Assembly: GCF_023845585.1 (NCBI RefSeq)
Contig: NZ_JAMQHS010000005.1
Coordinates: 186,001-250,000, forward strand
Origin: Clostridium sp. CMCC3677
Lineage (GTDB): Bacteria > Bacillota > Clostridia > Clostridiales > Clostridiaceae
Direction: 5' to 3'
Length of the DNA stretch: 64,000 nucleotides
Shown here: positions 8,580 to 18,170 of the stretch, piece after piece
Layout of the letters: the number at the start of each line of letters is the position of its first letter
Position numbering within the stretch: position 1 is the first letter of the stretch
Position numbers and translations under genes: made by a program
Notes under the pieces: model-generated
What the model was told of the DNA's origin: nothing
The model's input: only the letters and a program-made list of their open reading frames with translations
Databases searched by the model: none

Positions 8580-8674
8580 AATCTTATGCCACACCATTAT
8601 TACATCATTGTGTTTGGAAAGGGTACATGGATAAAAGAATCTGCGTTACAAAAGTCGCCTTGGCGATTTTTTTT
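8580..8674 (+). ncRNA. Candidate orphan structured RNA with its own terminator
   Basis: This roughly 90-base stretch has no reading frame and is locally richer in G and C than its flanks. It contains CCACAC (8589-8594) able to pair with GTGT..GG (8609-8616). It ends at a clear intrinsic terminator, AAAAGTCGC cttg GCGATTTTT (8650-8671) plus T tract. A terminator already ends the upstream gene at 8551, so this second one implies a separate transcript. It matches no riboswitch class I can recall. Existence and strand are inference. Confidence 0.4.
8650..8674 (+). terminator. Intrinsic terminator in the efp-spoIIIA gap
   Basis: Stem AAAAGTCGC / GCGATTTTT with one G-T pair and tetraloop CTTG, followed by a T run. 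Confidence 0.85.
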
Positions 8675-8761
8675 ATAAAGAAATATATATCTAAATTTAA
8701 AGTTTATGTATATATAATACGATGCATATAGTATTTTAAACACAATTTTTCATATGATTTT

Positions 8762-8798
8762 AAAGGTATGTAATTTAATTTTACATATCTTTTTTTAT
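8762..8798 (+). terminator. Second hairpin terminator upstream of spoIIIAA
   Basis: AAAGGTATGTAA (8762-8773) pairs with TTACATATCTTT (8781-8792), followed by TTTTTATTT. It insulates the spoIIIA operon; the sigma-E promoter must lie between here and 8850, but I see no convincing -10. Confidence 0.75.
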
Positions 8799-8866
8799 TT
8801 AACAGTAATATTTTAATTTTTATATAAATATTAATAACTAAGAAAAACATTAGAGGAGGAAGTGAG

Positions 8867-9787
8867 ATGAAAGATGATAGTGATTTCTTAAATATATTTC
8901 CAAGTAATATATTTAATGTACTTAAAGATAAATGTAAACTAGAACAACTTTATGAAATAAGGATAAAAATAGATAAACCTATTATAGTTTATTCTAATAA
9001 AGGAGAATCAATTGTAAATTATAATCCATCAAAGGAAGAGATGAAATCAATAATACAAAAAATATCTAATTATTCACTATATGCTTATGAAGAAGATATA
9101 AAACAAGGTTTTATAACAATTAAAGGTGGACATAGAATAGGTATTGCTGGCGAATGTGTTATGTGCAATGGTGAAGTAAAAACTATTAGAAATATATCAT
9201 CTATAAATGTTAGATTTTGCAGAGAAGTTATAGGATGTTCCAATAAAATTATGAAATATATAGTTAGTGGAGATAGGATTTACAATACAATAATTATTTC
9301 TCCACCTAAATGTGGAAAGACAACAATTTTAAGAGATATATCTAGAAACATATCAAATGGAATGAAATTATTAGGTTTAAATGGTAAAAAGGTTTCTGTA
9401 ATTGATGAAAGAAGTGAAATTGGAGCTTGTTACTTTGGAGTTCCTCAAAGTGATTTAGGAATTAGAACAGATATTTTAGATAATTGTTTGAAAAAAGAAG
9501 GAATGATTATGTCAATAAGAAGTTTATCACCAGAGGTATTAATTTGTGATGAAATTGGCACTAAAGGAGATATTGAAGCATTAATTATGGCATTTAATTC
9601 TGGAGTAAATATAATTACAAGTATTCATGGATTTACAATTGAGGATATTTATAAACGTAAAGTATTTAAGGAACTTATTGATAATCAAATACTTGAAAGA
9701 GCTATTATTTTAAGTTCAAGACAAGGGGTAGGCACTATAGAAAAAGTTTATAAATTAAGAGGAGAAGAAAAAATATGCTTAAATTAG
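8867..9787 (+). CDS. spoIIIAA: Stage III sporulation protein AA (ATPase)
   Basis: SpoIIIAA is the mother-cell ATPase of the SpoIIIA-SpoIIQ channel that links mother cell and forespore after engulfment. Walker A is visible in PPKCGKTTILRDI, and Walker B in EVLICDEIG. These belong to the secretion-ATPase superfamily (PilB/VirB11 relatives). At 306 residues it matches the family. ATG 8867 follows GAGGAGGAAGTG. It overlaps spoIIIAB by 13 bases and leads the eight-gene operon. Regulation by sigma-E is known for the family. Confidence 0.97.
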   Translation: MKDDSDFLNIFPSNIFNVLKDKCKLEQLYEIRIKIDKPIIVYSNKGESIVNYNPSKEEMKSIIQKISNYSLYAYEEDIKQGFITIKGGHRIGIAGECVMCNGEVKTIRNISSINVRFCREVIGCSNKIMKYIVSGDRIYNTIIISPPKCGKTTILRDISRNISNGMKLLGLNGKKVSVIDERSEIGACYFGVPQSDLGIRTDILDNCLKKEGMIMSIRSLSPEVLICDEIGTKGDIEALIMAFNSGVNIITSIHGFTIEDIYKRKVFKELIDNQILERAIILSSRQGVGTIEKVYKLRGEEKICLN

Positions 9788-10293
9788 TACTCATCTTTAT
9801 GCTATTTTTAACTATTTCTTATATTGGCTTTTTATATGGTGAAACTTTTAGAAAAAGATACATTCAACTTAAGGAAATTTTAAAAAATTTAATAATATTG
9901 CAAAATGAAATTTTATATGGAAGTACGCCTTTGCCAGAAGCATTAAGTAATATTCAGAAAAAGACAATTAAACCATTAAATACTCTAATAGGTAATGTAA
10001 ATGAAAAGTTATGTGAAGGTGAAGCAGAAAGTGTATATAGTGCTTTTAGTAGTGAATATATTTTTTTAGAAGAAGAGTTTTATTTATCAGATAGTGATAA
10101 AAACTTTTTAATAGATTTCATAAAGTCTTTAGGAGAATCAGGACTTTATGGCCAAGAAAAAATTTTTAATTTAGTAATAGAAAATATAAGGAGCAATTTA
10201 AAAGAGGCAGAAGAGGAATCTAAAAAAAATATAAAAGTATATAGATATTTAGGGATATGCATTGGTGCTATGATTACAATATTTTTAATTTAG
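9775..10293 (+). CDS. spoIIIAB: Stage III sporulation protein AB
   Basis: A 172-residue protein related to GspF-type platform proteins. It has an N-terminal membrane helix, a helical cytoplasmic domain containing EILYGSTPLPEAL, and a C-terminal membrane helix. It is thought to be the membrane partner of the SpoIIIAA ATPase. The start overlaps spoIIIAA. Identity rests on operon position and the conserved leucine-rich region around residues 35-60. Confidence 0.93.
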   Translation: MLKLVLIFMLFLTISYIGFLYGETFRKRYIQLKEILKNLIILQNEILYGSTPLPEALSNIQKKTIKPLNTLIGNVNEKLCEGEAESVYSAFSSEYIFLEEEFYLSDSDKNFLIDFIKSLGESGLYGQEKIFNLVIENIRSNLKEAEEESKKNIKVYRYLGICIGAMITIFLI

Positions 10294-10307
10294 GTGGTGA
10301 ATTTATT

Positions 10308-10505
10308 ATGCACGATATAAGCATTCTTTTTAAAATTGGAGGGGCAGGAATATTACTTGTGATACTCGATAAGGTATTAACAAGTAGTGGAAAAGGTGAT
10401 GTTGCAGCTATAACTAATATTGCAGGTACTGTAATACTCTTATTAATGATAGTTTCTCTTATTGGAGACTTGTTTAACACAGTAAAAACTATGTTCGTAA
10501 TGTAG
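10308..10505 (+). CDS. spoIIIAC: Stage III sporulation protein AC
   Basis: A 65-residue protein with two membrane helices, the usual size. ATG 10308 follows TAGGTGGTGA; an in-frame codon at 10257 lies inside spoIIIAB without a ribosome-binding site. The conserved hydrophobic hairpin (IGGAGILLVILDKVL, then AGTVILLLMIVSLI) is typical. It is a small membrane subunit of the SpoIIIA channel. Confidence 0.93.
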   Translation: MHDISILFKIGGAGILLVILDKVLTSSGKGDVAAITNIAGTVILLLMIVSLIGDLFNTVKTMFVM

Positions 10506-10513
10506 GTGATTTT

Positions 10514-10897
10514 ATGTTAATAGTAAAAGTTGTGGCCTTAGCCTTTGTTGGTTTGTTTCTAACTTTAATTTTTAAAAATAGCAAATCTGAAATGACTACA
10601 TTTATTTCTTTAACAGTTGGTACTTTAATATTACTTTTTATGATAGGTCAAGTACAAGAAATAATTACATTTTTAAAAACTGTAGCAGATAGAGCTAATA
10701 TAGATACATTTTATATTGGAGTTATCCTAAAAATTTTAGCAATTGCTTATTTAGCTTCATTTACAAGTGAATTATGTAAAGATGCTGGAGCTTCAAGTAT
10801 AGCAACTAAAGTAGAGTTTTCAGGAAAAATAATGATTTTAGTATTAGCAATTCCAATTCTTATGGCTGTATTAAATTCTATACTACAGATAATGTAG
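10514..10897 (+). CDS. spoIIIAD: Stage III sporulation protein AD
   Basis: A 127-residue protein with about four membrane helices, paralogous in style to SpoIIIAC. The conserved segment YLASFTSELCKDAGASSIATKVE near residues 78-100 is characteristic. ATG 10514 follows TAGGTGA, 8 bases after spoIIIAC. It is a membrane subunit of the mother-cell half of the feeding-tube complex. Confidence 0.94.
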   Translation: MLIVKVVALAFVGLFLTLIFKNSKSEMTTFISLTVGTLILLFMIGQVQEIITFLKTVADRANIDTFYIGVILKILAIAYLASFTSELCKDAGASSIATKVEFSGKIMILVLAIPILMAVLNSILQIM

Positions 10898-10908
10898 GTG
10901 AAATAGAT

Positions 10909-12165
10909 ATGAAGATAATAAAAAGATGTACAATATTTTTTTTGATAAGTATTATTGTTATTTCTGTATTAAATTGTATCTTTATACCAGAAAAATCAGT
11001 ATATGCTTTTGAACAAAATAACTTAAGTACAAGCAGTAATTCTCATGCTAATAAAAGTGAATCTATAATGGATGAAATCACAATAGATAGTTTAGATGAT
11101 AGTACACAAAAACAAATAAATAATTTATATGAGTATATAAATAAAATGAAAAATAATGTAGAGCTCATGAATGATCTAGATCCCATTCAATATATCAAGG
11201 AATACATTAAAAATGGTGAAGGTGATTTTAATATAAAATCCTTGAGCAAGGCATTAACGAGTATATTATTTAAGGAAGTTAGAAGTGTATTAAAACTTAT
11301 AATATCAATAGTTACAATAGTTATAATCTGTTCACTAATTAAAAATTTACAAGATGCATTTTCAAATGACAATGTATCGGAAATAGCTTTTTATGCATGC
11401 TATGCGTTGATAATAATGATTCTTTCAAAGAGTTTTATTATATCTATAGGTGTTGCAAAAGAAGTTATATTAAATATTTCTGATTTTATGGCTGCATTAT
11501 TACCGGTGCTTATAACAATGATAGCTATGGTAGGAGGATTAACTCAGGCAGCAACATTAGACCCTATTATTTTAGCAGCTGTAGTGTTTATACCGAGAAT
11601 TTATTCTAATATTATAATTCCACTTATATTAATGGGGTTTGTATTAGAGTTTGCAAATAATTTATCTAATGATCATAAGATTACGAATCTTTGTAAACTT
11701 TTAAAACAGTGCACTTTATGGATGCAAGGAATAATAATAACTGTTTTTATTGGTGTTTTAACAGTAAGAGGAATTACATCAAAAACAATAGATGCAGTTA
11801 CGTTAAAAACTACTAAATTTGCGGTTGATAATTTCATACCTATAGTAGGAAAGACATTTTCTGATGCTATTGCTTCTATTGCAGGATATTCATTAATAAT
11901 TAAAAATGCAATAAGTTCAGTAGGACTATTAATTATAGTATTAATGCTTTTATACCCAATAATAAAATTAGTACTTATGACAGTGATATATAAATTAGCT
12001 GCAGCGTTAATAGAACCAATAAGTGATTCTAGAATAACTAATTCAGTGGCGGCAGCAGGAAATTCAATGACGTTAATTATATCATGTGTTTTAAGCGTAA
12101 GTTTAATGTTTTTTATTTTAATAGCTCTTGTTGCATCCTCAGGGCTGTTTATAGTAGGAGGATAA
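10909..12165 (+). CDS. spoIIIAE: Stage III sporulation protein AE
   Basis: A 418-residue polytopic protein and the largest membrane subunit of SpoIIIA. It has an N-terminal signal-like helix (to about residue 30), a polar extracytoplasmic segment and about eight membrane helices, including LLPVLITMIAMVGGLTQAATLDPI, a conserved block. ATG 10909 follows TAGGTGAAATAG. It precedes spoIIIAF by 3 bases. Confidence 0.95.
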   Translation: MKIIKRCTIFFLISIIVISVLNCIFIPEKSVYAFEQNNLSTSSNSHANKSESIMDEITIDSLDDSTQKQINNLYEYINKMKNNVELMNDLDPIQYIKEYIKNGEGDFNIKSLSKALTSILFKEVRSVLKLIISIVTIVIICSLIKNLQDAFSNDNVSEIAFYACYALIIMILSKSFIISIGVAKEVILNISDFMAALLPVLITMIAMVGGLTQAATLDPIILAAVVFIPRIYSNIIIPLILMGFVLEFANNLSNDHKITNLCKLLKQCTLWMQGIIITVFIGVLTVRGITSKTIDAVTLKTTKFAVDNFIPIVGKTFSDAIASIAGYSLIIKNAISSVGLLIIVLMLLYPIIKLVLMTVIYKLAAALIEPISDSRITNSVAAAGNSMTLIISCVLSVSLMFFILIALVASSGLFIVGG

Positions 12166-12168
12166 GAC

Positions 12169-12756
12169 ATGAATTTGTTAAAGGAACTCGTAACAACCTT
12201 AGTTACTGCACTTATATTTATAACGGCAATAGAACTTATAAGCCCTAATAATGGTATGAAAAAATATCTAAAGTTTATATTAGGGTTAGTTTTAATAACC
12301 ATAATATTAAATCCAATAGTGAAAATTATTTCAAATGGAGAAGACAGTATATATGAATCTATAAGTAATTATGAAGACGTATTCTCTAATTATAAAAATG
12401 AAATTAAAAGTAGTGATGAGGATAAGTTAAAGGATGGAGATTTAAGAAAACAAGCTTTTGAAGAAAATTTTAATAAGAATTGTGAAAGTTTACTTAAATC
12501 TGAATATCCAAATAAAAACTTTAAAAGTGATGTTGAATGTATAGTTAATTTTAATAACATGATTTTTGATATAAAAAAAATAAAAATAGGTATAAGCGAA
12601 AAGTCAGTAAGTAAAATTAAAAAGGTGATAATTAATAAAAGTGATAAATATTATGAAGAGAATCAAAATAGCCAGTATAAAGAAATAGTGACATTTATAA
12701 GTGAACAGCTAGATATTCCTAAAGAGAAAATAGAAGTATATAAAATAGAGGAATAG
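12169..12756 (+). CDS. spoIIIAF: Stage III sporulation protein AF
   Basis: A 195-residue protein. Two N-terminal membrane helices with the conserved turn ELISPNNGMKKYLKFILGLVL are followed by a soluble ring-building-like domain facing the intermembrane space. ATG 12169 follows GGAGGATAAG. It forms part of the SpoIIIA channel, with tight operon spacing on both sides. Confidence 0.94.
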   Translation: MNLLKELVTTLVTALIFITAIELISPNNGMKKYLKFILGLVLITIILNPIVKIISNGEDSIYESISNYEDVFSNYKNEIKSSDEDKLKDGDLRKQAFEENFNKNCESLLKSEYPNKNFKSDVECIVNFNNMIFDIKKIKIGISEKSVSKIKKVIINKSDKYYEENQNSQYKEIVTFISEQLDIPKEKIEVYKIEE

Positions 12757-12767
12757 GAGATGAGTTT

Positions 12768-13397
12768 ATGGATAAAAAAAATTTTTCTAATAATCTAAAG
12801 AAAATACTAGGCGAAAAAAAATTAAGCAATCTTATTTCTATTTGCTTAGTATTAGCATTTATATTTGTGACCATGAATGTATTATTACCAAAGAATAAAT
12901 ATATAAATAAGAGTAATGACATTATTTATAAAGAAGACAAAAAAGAAAGTCCAAAAGAAAATGAAGTAAGCACTTCAACGACTATTTCAGGTGATCAAAA
13001 AACATATGAAGAAAATCAAAAGGTAGAATTAAAAAATATATTAAAAAAGATGGAGGGGGTAGGAGAAGTTGACGTAATGATTTCATTTGAAAGTGGAGAA
13101 GAAAAAATTCCAGCATATGATACTAATGCTCAAGTATCAACTACGGAAGAAACGGATACTGAAGGAGGAAAGAGAACTAATAATCAAAAAAATGATGGCG
13201 CAACAGTTGTTATGACAAGTAAAGACGGTGGAAATGAACCATTTATTTTAAGAACATATAAACCAAAAATAACAGGTGCTGTTGTTGTTGCAGAAGGTGC
13301 AGAAAATAGTAAAACAAAATATAACATTGAGCAAGCAATTTCAAAATTATATAACTTAACTTTGGATAAGGTTAATGTATATCCGATGAAGAAGTAG
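12768..13397 (+). CDS. spoIIIAG: Stage III sporulation protein AG
   Basis: A 209-residue bitopic protein. A short cytoplasmic segment, one membrane helix (about residues 22-42) and a C-terminal ring-building-motif domain (KMEGVGEVDVMISFESGEE and ITGAVVVAEGAEN) match SpoIIIAG. In B. subtilis this protein forms the large 30-fold ring in the intermembrane space. ATG 12768 follows AGGAGATGAG. Confidence 0.94.
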   Translation: MDKKNFSNNLKKILGEKKLSNLISICLVLAFIFVTMNVLLPKNKYINKSNDIIYKEDKKESPKENEVSTSTTISGDQKTYEENQKVELKNILKKMEGVGEVDVMISFESGEEKIPAYDTNAQVSTTEETDTEGGKRTNNQKNDGATVVMTSKDGGNEPFILRTYKPKITGAVVVAEGAENSKTKYNIEQAISKLYNLTLDKVNVYPMKK

Positions 13398-13437
13398 CAT
13401 ATAATTTAAAAGATAAAAAGGATGGGAGGAAAATATT

Positions 13438-13983
13438 ATGAAAAGGAAACAATTAGGTATAATCTTTACTTTGTTAGCATTAATATTATGTGTAGGGGTG
13501 TTAGCAGCAAAGTTAAATAAGGGAGGACTAAACGATCCGACTGATTTAAGTGCAGTATTATCAACAGAAAATGTAGGGGTAAGTGAGGAAAAAGGAGAAG
13601 TAGCTAAAGCAGATGATGATAAAGCTACATTAAGTCAAAATGAATACTTCTTTCAATCTAGAAGTGAAAGAGAACAACAAGAAAGTGCAACAATTCAAAG
13701 CTTAAAAGCGTTAGTAGCAGATGAAAATACATCTAAGGAAAAGAAGGAAGATGCAAATAAGGAATTGACAGAAAGAATTTTAAGAAAAGATAATGAAGGA
13801 AGAGTTGAATTAAACATAAAAAATAAAGGATATGAAGATGCATTATGTATGATTGATGACAAGAAAGCAACAGTAATAGTAAAGTCAGCAAATACTCTTG
13901 AAGAGAAAGATAGCATTGCCATTCAAGAAATAGTACAAAATGTATCAAAGATAAAAGATGTAGTAATACAAGTTCAAAAATAA
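13438..13983 (+). CDS. spoIIIAH: Stage III sporulation protein AH
   Basis: A 181-residue bitopic protein with one membrane helix (about residues 8-25), an acidic linker and a YscJ/FliF-like ring-building domain (EGRVELNIKNKGYEDALCMIDDKKATVIVK). SpoIIIAH binds forespore SpoIIQ across the intermembrane space. ATG 13438 follows GGGAGGA. It closes the spoIIIA operon; no obvious hairpin terminator follows before the next promoter. Confidence 0.94.
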   Translation: MKRKQLGIIFTLLALILCVGVLAAKLNKGGLNDPTDLSAVLSTENVGVSEEKGEVAKADDDKATLSQNEYFFQSRSEREQQESATIQSLKALVADENTSKEKKEDANKELTERILRKDNEGRVELNIKNKGYEDALCMIDDKKATVIVKSANTLEEKDSIAIQEIVQNVSKIKDVVIQVQK

Positions 13984-14018
13984 CATAATTATAGCTTTGA
14001 AAAATAATATAAGTTTAA

Positions 14019-14047
14019 TTGTAATGTTAAATCATATTTGTTATAAT
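14019..14047 (+). promoter_or_regulatory. Sigma-A-type promoter for the Asp23 gene
   Basis: TTGTAA (14019-14024), a 17-base spacer and TATAAT (14042-14047) with an extended -10 TG. The gene starts 52 bases downstream. Confidence 0.7.
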
Positions 14048-14099
14048 AAACGTAAGATTAACATGTTTTGTTATTACAAAACCTAGGAGGGTGAAAAGC

Positions 14100-14480
14100 A
14101 TGGAAAGTTTGAATAAAGAAGATAACGTTGGTATCGTAAAAATATCAGACGAAGTAGTAAGCGTTATTGCAGGCATTGCCGCACAAGAAATTGATGGCGT
14201 TAGTGATTACCAAATAGGGGGCTCAAATAACTTATCAAGCATTTTAAAGGGTAAAAAGTCATTAGGGAAGTCAACGAAGGTTACTTTGCTTGATGATAAA
14301 GCAACTATAGATATAAATTTAAGCGTCGAGTATGGTGTAAAAATAATGGAGGTAGTTTCACAAGTTCAAGATAATGTAAAAAGAACGGTTGAAGCTATGA
14401 CTGGATTAGTAGTAGAAGCAGTAAATGTGTATGTTCAAAACATTTATATGCCGAAAAAAGAAGAAGTTGAATCTAAGTAG
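14100..14480 (+). CDS. Asp23/Gls24 family envelope stress protein
   Basis: A 126-residue cytoplasmic protein of the DUF322 (Asp23) family, recognised by VSVIAGIAAQEIDGV near the N-terminus and VEAVNVYVQNI near the C-terminus. Related proteins associate with the membrane face and are linked to cell-wall stress and fatty-acid metabolism. ATG 14100 lies 10 bases after AGGAGGG; a GTG at 14091 is too close. It has its own promoter and terminator upstream of nusB, the usual clostridial order. Confidence 0.93.
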   Translation: MESLNKEDNVGIVKISDEVVSVIAGIAAQEIDGVSDYQIGGSNNLSSILKGKKSLGKSTKVTLLDDKATIDINLSVEYGVKIMEVVSQVQDNVKRTVEAMTGLVVEAVNVYVQNIYMPKKEEVESK

Positions 14481-14491
14481 TATCTAAATTT

Positions 14492-14518
14492 CACCCTCTG
14501 AATTTCAGAGGGTGTTTC
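14492..14518 (+). terminator. Terminator after the Asp23 gene
   Basis: Perfect CACCCTCTG / CAGAGGGTG stem (14492-14500, 14506-14514) with loop AATTT, followed by TTT. Confidence 0.85.
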
Positions 14519-14598
14519 CATGCTAGATATTATTTAGAGAATAAATTTCAACAAAAATGACAAGAATTAAGAAGAATTTAAAGTACGTGGAGGATCAG

Positions 14599-15000
14599 AT
14601 GAATAGAAAACTATCAAGAGAAAAAGCAATGGAATTATTATTTGGGATGACATTAAACACTGATAATTATGAGGAAACATTAGAAAACTTTATAGACAAT
14701 TATGAAAGTGATATAAAAGAATTAGATATAACATACATAAAGAGAATATTAATAGGGGTAGAAAATAATAAAGATAACATAGATGAGGCTATATCAAAGA
14801 ATTTATGTAATTGGAAAATAGATAGAATATCAAAGGTTAACTTATGTATATTAAGATTAGCTGTATATGAATTATTATATGATGAAGAAATTCCAAACAG
14901 AGTTGCAATAAATGAAGCATTAGAAATAACAAAGAAATATTCAGATGAAAAAAGCGTTTCATTTATAAATGGAGTTTTAGATAATATCTTAAAAAAATAA
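14599..15000 (+). CDS. nusB: Transcription antitermination factor NusB
   Basis: A 133-residue all-helical RNA-binding protein that joins NusE/S10 on boxA of rRNA transcripts. The motif [12 protein letters not shown] at the N-terminus and [36 protein letters not shown] are diagnostic. ATG 14599 is preceded by GGAGG at 14589-14593; an upstream in-frame ATG at 14557 has no ribosome-binding site. It starts a long run of co-oriented housekeeping genes. Confidence 0.95.
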   Translation: MNRKLSREKAMELLFGMTLNTDNYEETLENFIDNYESDIKELDITYIKRILIGVENNKDNIDEAISKNLCNWKIDRISKVNLCILRLAVYELLYDEEIPNRVAINEALEITKKYSDEKSVSFINGVLDNILKK

Positions 15001-15022
15001 AATATAAGGGGCGAAAATAAAA

Positions 15023-15871
15023 ATGGGGCAAATTATAAACGGAAAAGAAGTAGCATTAAAGATAAAAGAAGAAATAAAAACTTTTGTTGAAGAAAGAAAA
15101 AATAATAAACTTAGGATTCCAAAGATTGCATCTATATTAGTTGGAAATGATGGGGGATCAATTTATTATATGTCAAGTCAAGAAAAGGTGGCTAATTCTT
15201 TAGGTATAGATTTTTTAAAGATTATATTAGAAGAAGATGTTACTGATGAAGATGTTATAAATGAGATTCATAAATTAAATGAAGATGTTAATATTCAAGG
15301 CATAATGCTTCAATTACCATTACCTAAGCATTTAAACGAAAAAAAGATAATAAAAGAGATATCTGTTAAAAAGGATATAGATTGTCTTACATTTGAAAGT
15401 CAAGGTAAATTGTATATGGGGGAAAAAGGATTTTTACCATGTACACCTAATTCAGTTGTAACTTTAATTAAGAGTCTTAATATTGATATAACTGGTAAGG
15501 AAGTAGTTGTTCTTGGAAGAAGTAATATAGTAGGAAAGCCAGTAGCACAACTTTTATTAAATGAAAATGCAACAGTTACTATATGTCATTCTAAAACAAA
15601 AAATTTAAAAGAAGTATGTAGTAAAGCAGACATATTAGTTGTAGCAATTGGTAAACCTAAGTTTATAGATGAAGAATACATAAAAGAAAATGCAATAGTT
15701 ATTGACGTAGGTACTTCATCTTTTGAAGGTAAAATAACAGGCGATGTTAATTTTGACAAGGTAATAGATAAAGCTTCTTTCGTAACACCAGTACCAGGTG
15801 GAGTTGGAGCTTTAACTACTACTCTTTTAATAAAAAATTCATGTGAGGCTTTAAAGGAATATGAAGATTAA
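15023..15871 (+). CDS. folD: Bifunctional methylenetetrahydrofolate dehydrogenase/cyclohydrolase
   Basis: FolD converts 5,10-methylene-THF to 10-formyl-THF in the cytoplasm. At 282 residues it has the normal length. The catalytic Lys lies in YYMSSQEK near residue 55, the substrate loop is in QLPLPKHL, and the Rossmann signature [18 protein letters not shown] is near residue 160. The C-terminal [12 protein letters not shown] is also conserved. It overlaps xseA by 11 bases. ATG 15023 follows AAGGGGCG. Confidence 0.97.
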   Translation: MGQIINGKEVALKIKEEIKTFVEERKNNKLRIPKIASILVGNDGGSIYYMSSQEKVANSLGIDFLKIILEEDVTDEDVINEIHKLNEDVNIQGIMLQLPLPKHLNEKKIIKEISVKKDIDCLTFESQGKLYMGEKGFLPCTPNSVVTLIKSLNIDITGKEVVVLGRSNIVGKPVAQLLLNENATVTICHSKTKNLKEVCSKADILVVAIGKPKFIDEEYIKENAIVIDVGTSSFEGKITGDVNFDKVIDKASFVTPVPGGVGALTTTLLIKNSCEALKEYED

Positions 15872-17060
15872 AACTTTAACTGTTTCAGATCTAACAAACT
15901 ATATAAAAAAAGTAATTGATAATGACTTTATTTTAAATAATCTCTCTGTAAAAGGGGAGATTTCTAATTTAAAGTTCCATAGCAGTGGGCATATTTATTT
16001 TTCTTTAAAAGATAACAATAGTAAAGTAAATTGTGTTATGTTTAAAAGTAAAGCAAGTCTTTTAAATATTGCCTTAGAAGATGGTATGGAAGTGATGGTA
16101 AAGGGAAGAGCATCTATTTATACAGCTACAGGGAGTTTTCAACTTTATTGTGATGAGATAAAAAAAGAAGGGCAAGGAGAGTTATTTATAAAATTCGAAG
16201 CTCTTAAAGAAAAATTATCAAAGTCTGGATATTTTGATGAAAAGTATAAAAAAAATATACCTATGTACGCTAAAAGAATAGGTGTTATAACCTCATCAAC
16301 AGGTGCAGTAATAAGAGATATAATAAATGTAACTAAAAGAAGAAACTCATTAGTAGACATAATATTATATCCAGCTAAGGTTCAAGGTGACGGTGCATAT
16401 AAAGAAATAATTGCAGGAATTGAATATTTTAATAAGAAGAAAAATATAGATCTAATAATAGTTGGAAGAGGTGGAGGTTCTATAGAAGAATTATGGAACT
16501 TTAATGAAGAAGAACTTGCAAAAGTTATATTTAATTCTAAGCTTCCTATTATTTCAGCAGTAGGTCATGAAGTCGATTTTACAATTTCAGATTTTGTTTC
16601 TGATGTAAGAGCAGCAACACCGTCACAAGCAGCTGAAATAGCAGTTCCGCTATTAAGTGATATAAACACAAGAATTTATGAAATATCAAAATCATTAGAT
16701 TATGAAATACAAAAGAAATTAAAAGATTGCAAAAGTAGATTAGAGTCAAATGAGAAAATTCTAAAATTACATTCTCCAATGTCAAAAATAGTAAACTCAT
16801 ATTTAGAAATTGATAAATTAAAAGATAGATTATATTTTGCAATAGATATAAAAATAAAAAGAGAAAAGCAAAAGATAGAATCATTAAATAATTTATTAAG
16901 CGCTAATAATCCTATAAAGGTACTTAATAAAGGATATGCTATAATAGAGGATGAAAATAATAATATCATTAAAGAAATATCACAATTAGATGAAAAAAAA
17001 GAAATAAGTATTTCTTTAAGTGATGGAAAAATTAAAGGAAATTTTATACCTATTAAGTAA
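15861..17060 (+). CDS. xseA: Exodeoxyribonuclease VII large subunit
   Basis: The catalytic subunit of ExoVII, which degrades single-stranded DNA from both ends. A 399-residue protein with an N-terminal OB fold ([42 protein letters not shown]) and a catalytic domain carrying [14 protein letters not shown] and [18 protein letters not shown] long coiled-coil region lies toward the C-terminus. It overlaps folD and is followed 12 bases later by xseB. Confidence 0.96.
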   Translation: MKIKTLTVSDLTNYIKKVIDNDFILNNLSVKGEISNLKFHSSGHIYFSLKDNNSKVNCVMFKSKASLLNIALEDGMEVMVKGRASIYTATGSFQLYCDEIKKEGQGELFIKFEALKEKLSKSGYFDEKYKKNIPMYAKRIGVITSSTGAVIRDIINVTKRRNSLVDIILYPAKVQGDGAYKEIIAGIEYFNKKKNIDLIIVGRGGGSIEELWNFNEEELAKVIFNSKLPIISAVGHEVDFTISDFVSDVRAATPSQAAEIAVPLLSDINTRIYEISKSLDYEIQKKLKDCKSRLESNEKILKLHSPMSKIVNSYLEIDKLKDRLYFAIDIKIKREKQKIESLNNLLSANNPIKVLNKGYAIIEDENNNIIKEISQLDEKKEISISLSDGKIKGNFIPIK

Positions 17061-17072
17061 GGAGAGTATTAT

Positions 17073-17297
17073 ATGGCAAAGAAAGAAAGCTATGAAGATA
17101 TGCTTGGTAAACTTCAAGATATTTTGAGTACTTTAGAAGATGATAATTTAAACCTTGAAGAGGGTATGAAATCTTATGAAGATGGAGTAAAATTAGTAAA
17201 TAAACTTTATAAAACTTTAAATTCATATGAAGGAAAAATATCTGTAATTAAGGAAGAGAAAGAAGTGGAGTTTGAAAGTCAAGATGGAGATAGATAA
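17073..17297 (+). CDS. xseB: Exodeoxyribonuclease VII small subunit
   Basis: A 74-residue helical protein that coats the coiled coil of XseA. The family motif [35 protein letters not shown] occupies most of it. ATG 17073 follows AAGGAGAG. Its end overlaps the start of the prenyltransferase gene, so the two are coupled. Confidence 0.95.
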   Translation: MAKKESYEDMLGKLQDILSTLEDDNLNLEEGMKSYEDGVKLVNKLYKTLNSYEGKISVIKEEKEVEFESQDGDR

Positions 17298-18153
17298 TTT
17301 AAAAAATGCAATAGATAATTATTTAAAAAATTATTTTACAAATAGAAGTTCTTATAATAAAGCTGTTTATGAATCAGCAGGATATAGTGTAAATATAGGT
17401 GGAAAAAGAATACGTCCAACATTACTTATATTAACTTATTCTTTATATAAAGATAATATAGAAAAAATAATGCCAATGGCAGCTGCAATTGAAATGATAC
17501 ATACTTATTCTTTAATACATGATGATCTTCCATGCATGGATGATGATGATTTAAGAAGAGGTAAACCAACAAATCATAAGATTTTCGGTGAAAATATTGC
17601 AGTTTTAGCAGGTGATGCATTATTAAATGAAGCTATGACTTTACTTATGAAAAGTTCATTAGAATTAGGAGAAAGTGCTTTAAAAGCTTCTTATGAAATT
17701 TCAAAAGCAGCAGGCGCAGAAGGAATGATAGGCGGTCAAGTTGTTGATGTATTAAGTGAAGGAAGCGAAATATCAAAAGAAGAATTAGAATATATGCACG
17801 AAAAAAAGACAGGGGAACTTATAAGAGTATCAATAGTAGCTGGTGGTATTTTAGCAAAAGTTCCAAGTGGTGATATAGAAGCTTTAAATGAATATGGTAA
17901 AAAATTAGGCTTAGCTTTTCAAATAAAAGATGATATATTAGATATAGTAGGAACAGAAGAAACATTAGGCAAAGCAACTAATAGAGATAAAGAATTAAAC
18001 AAAACTAATTTTATAACTGTTTATGGATTAGAAAAATGTGAAGAGCTTTGTAAAATGTTAACTGATGAATGTATAAAAATTTTAGATAACTTAAGTGTAG
18101 ACGCTAGTTTATTAAAAGAATTAACTTATAATCTTTTAAATAGACTAAATTAA
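17284..18153 (+). CDS. ispA: Polyprenyl (farnesyl/geranyl) diphosphate synthase
   Basis: A cytoplasmic trans-prenyltransferase that condenses IPP with allylic diphosphates to give the C15 precursor of undecaprenyl phosphate. Both Asp-rich motifs are present: [16 protein letters not shown] (first) and QIKDDILD (second). It is about 289 residues from ATG 17284; an in-frame TTG at 17272 has slightly better ribosome-binding-site spacing, so the start is uncertain by 4 codons. Adjacent to dxs, the first step of the same isoprenoid pathway. Confidence 0.93.
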   Translation: MEIDNLKNAIDNYLKNYFTNRSSYNKAVYESAGYSVNIGGKRIRPTLLILTYSLYKDNIEKIMPMAAAIEMIHTYSLIHDDLPCMDDDDLRRGKPTNHKIFGENIAVLAGDALLNEAMTLLMKSSLELGESALKASYEISKAAGAEGMIGGQVVDVLSEGSEISKEELEYMHEKKTGELIRVSIVAGGILAKVPSGDIEALNEYGKKLGLAFQIKDDILDIVGTEETLGKATNRDKELNKTNFITVYGLEKCEELCKMLTDECIKILDNLSVDASLLKELTYNLLNRLN

Positions 18154-18170
18154 AAAAGGGAATGGTTATT

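Noticed and set aside
11673..12302. 209-codon minus-strand frame spanning spoIIIAE and spoIIIAF
   Set aside because: Antisense shadow across two conserved genes; no start signal.
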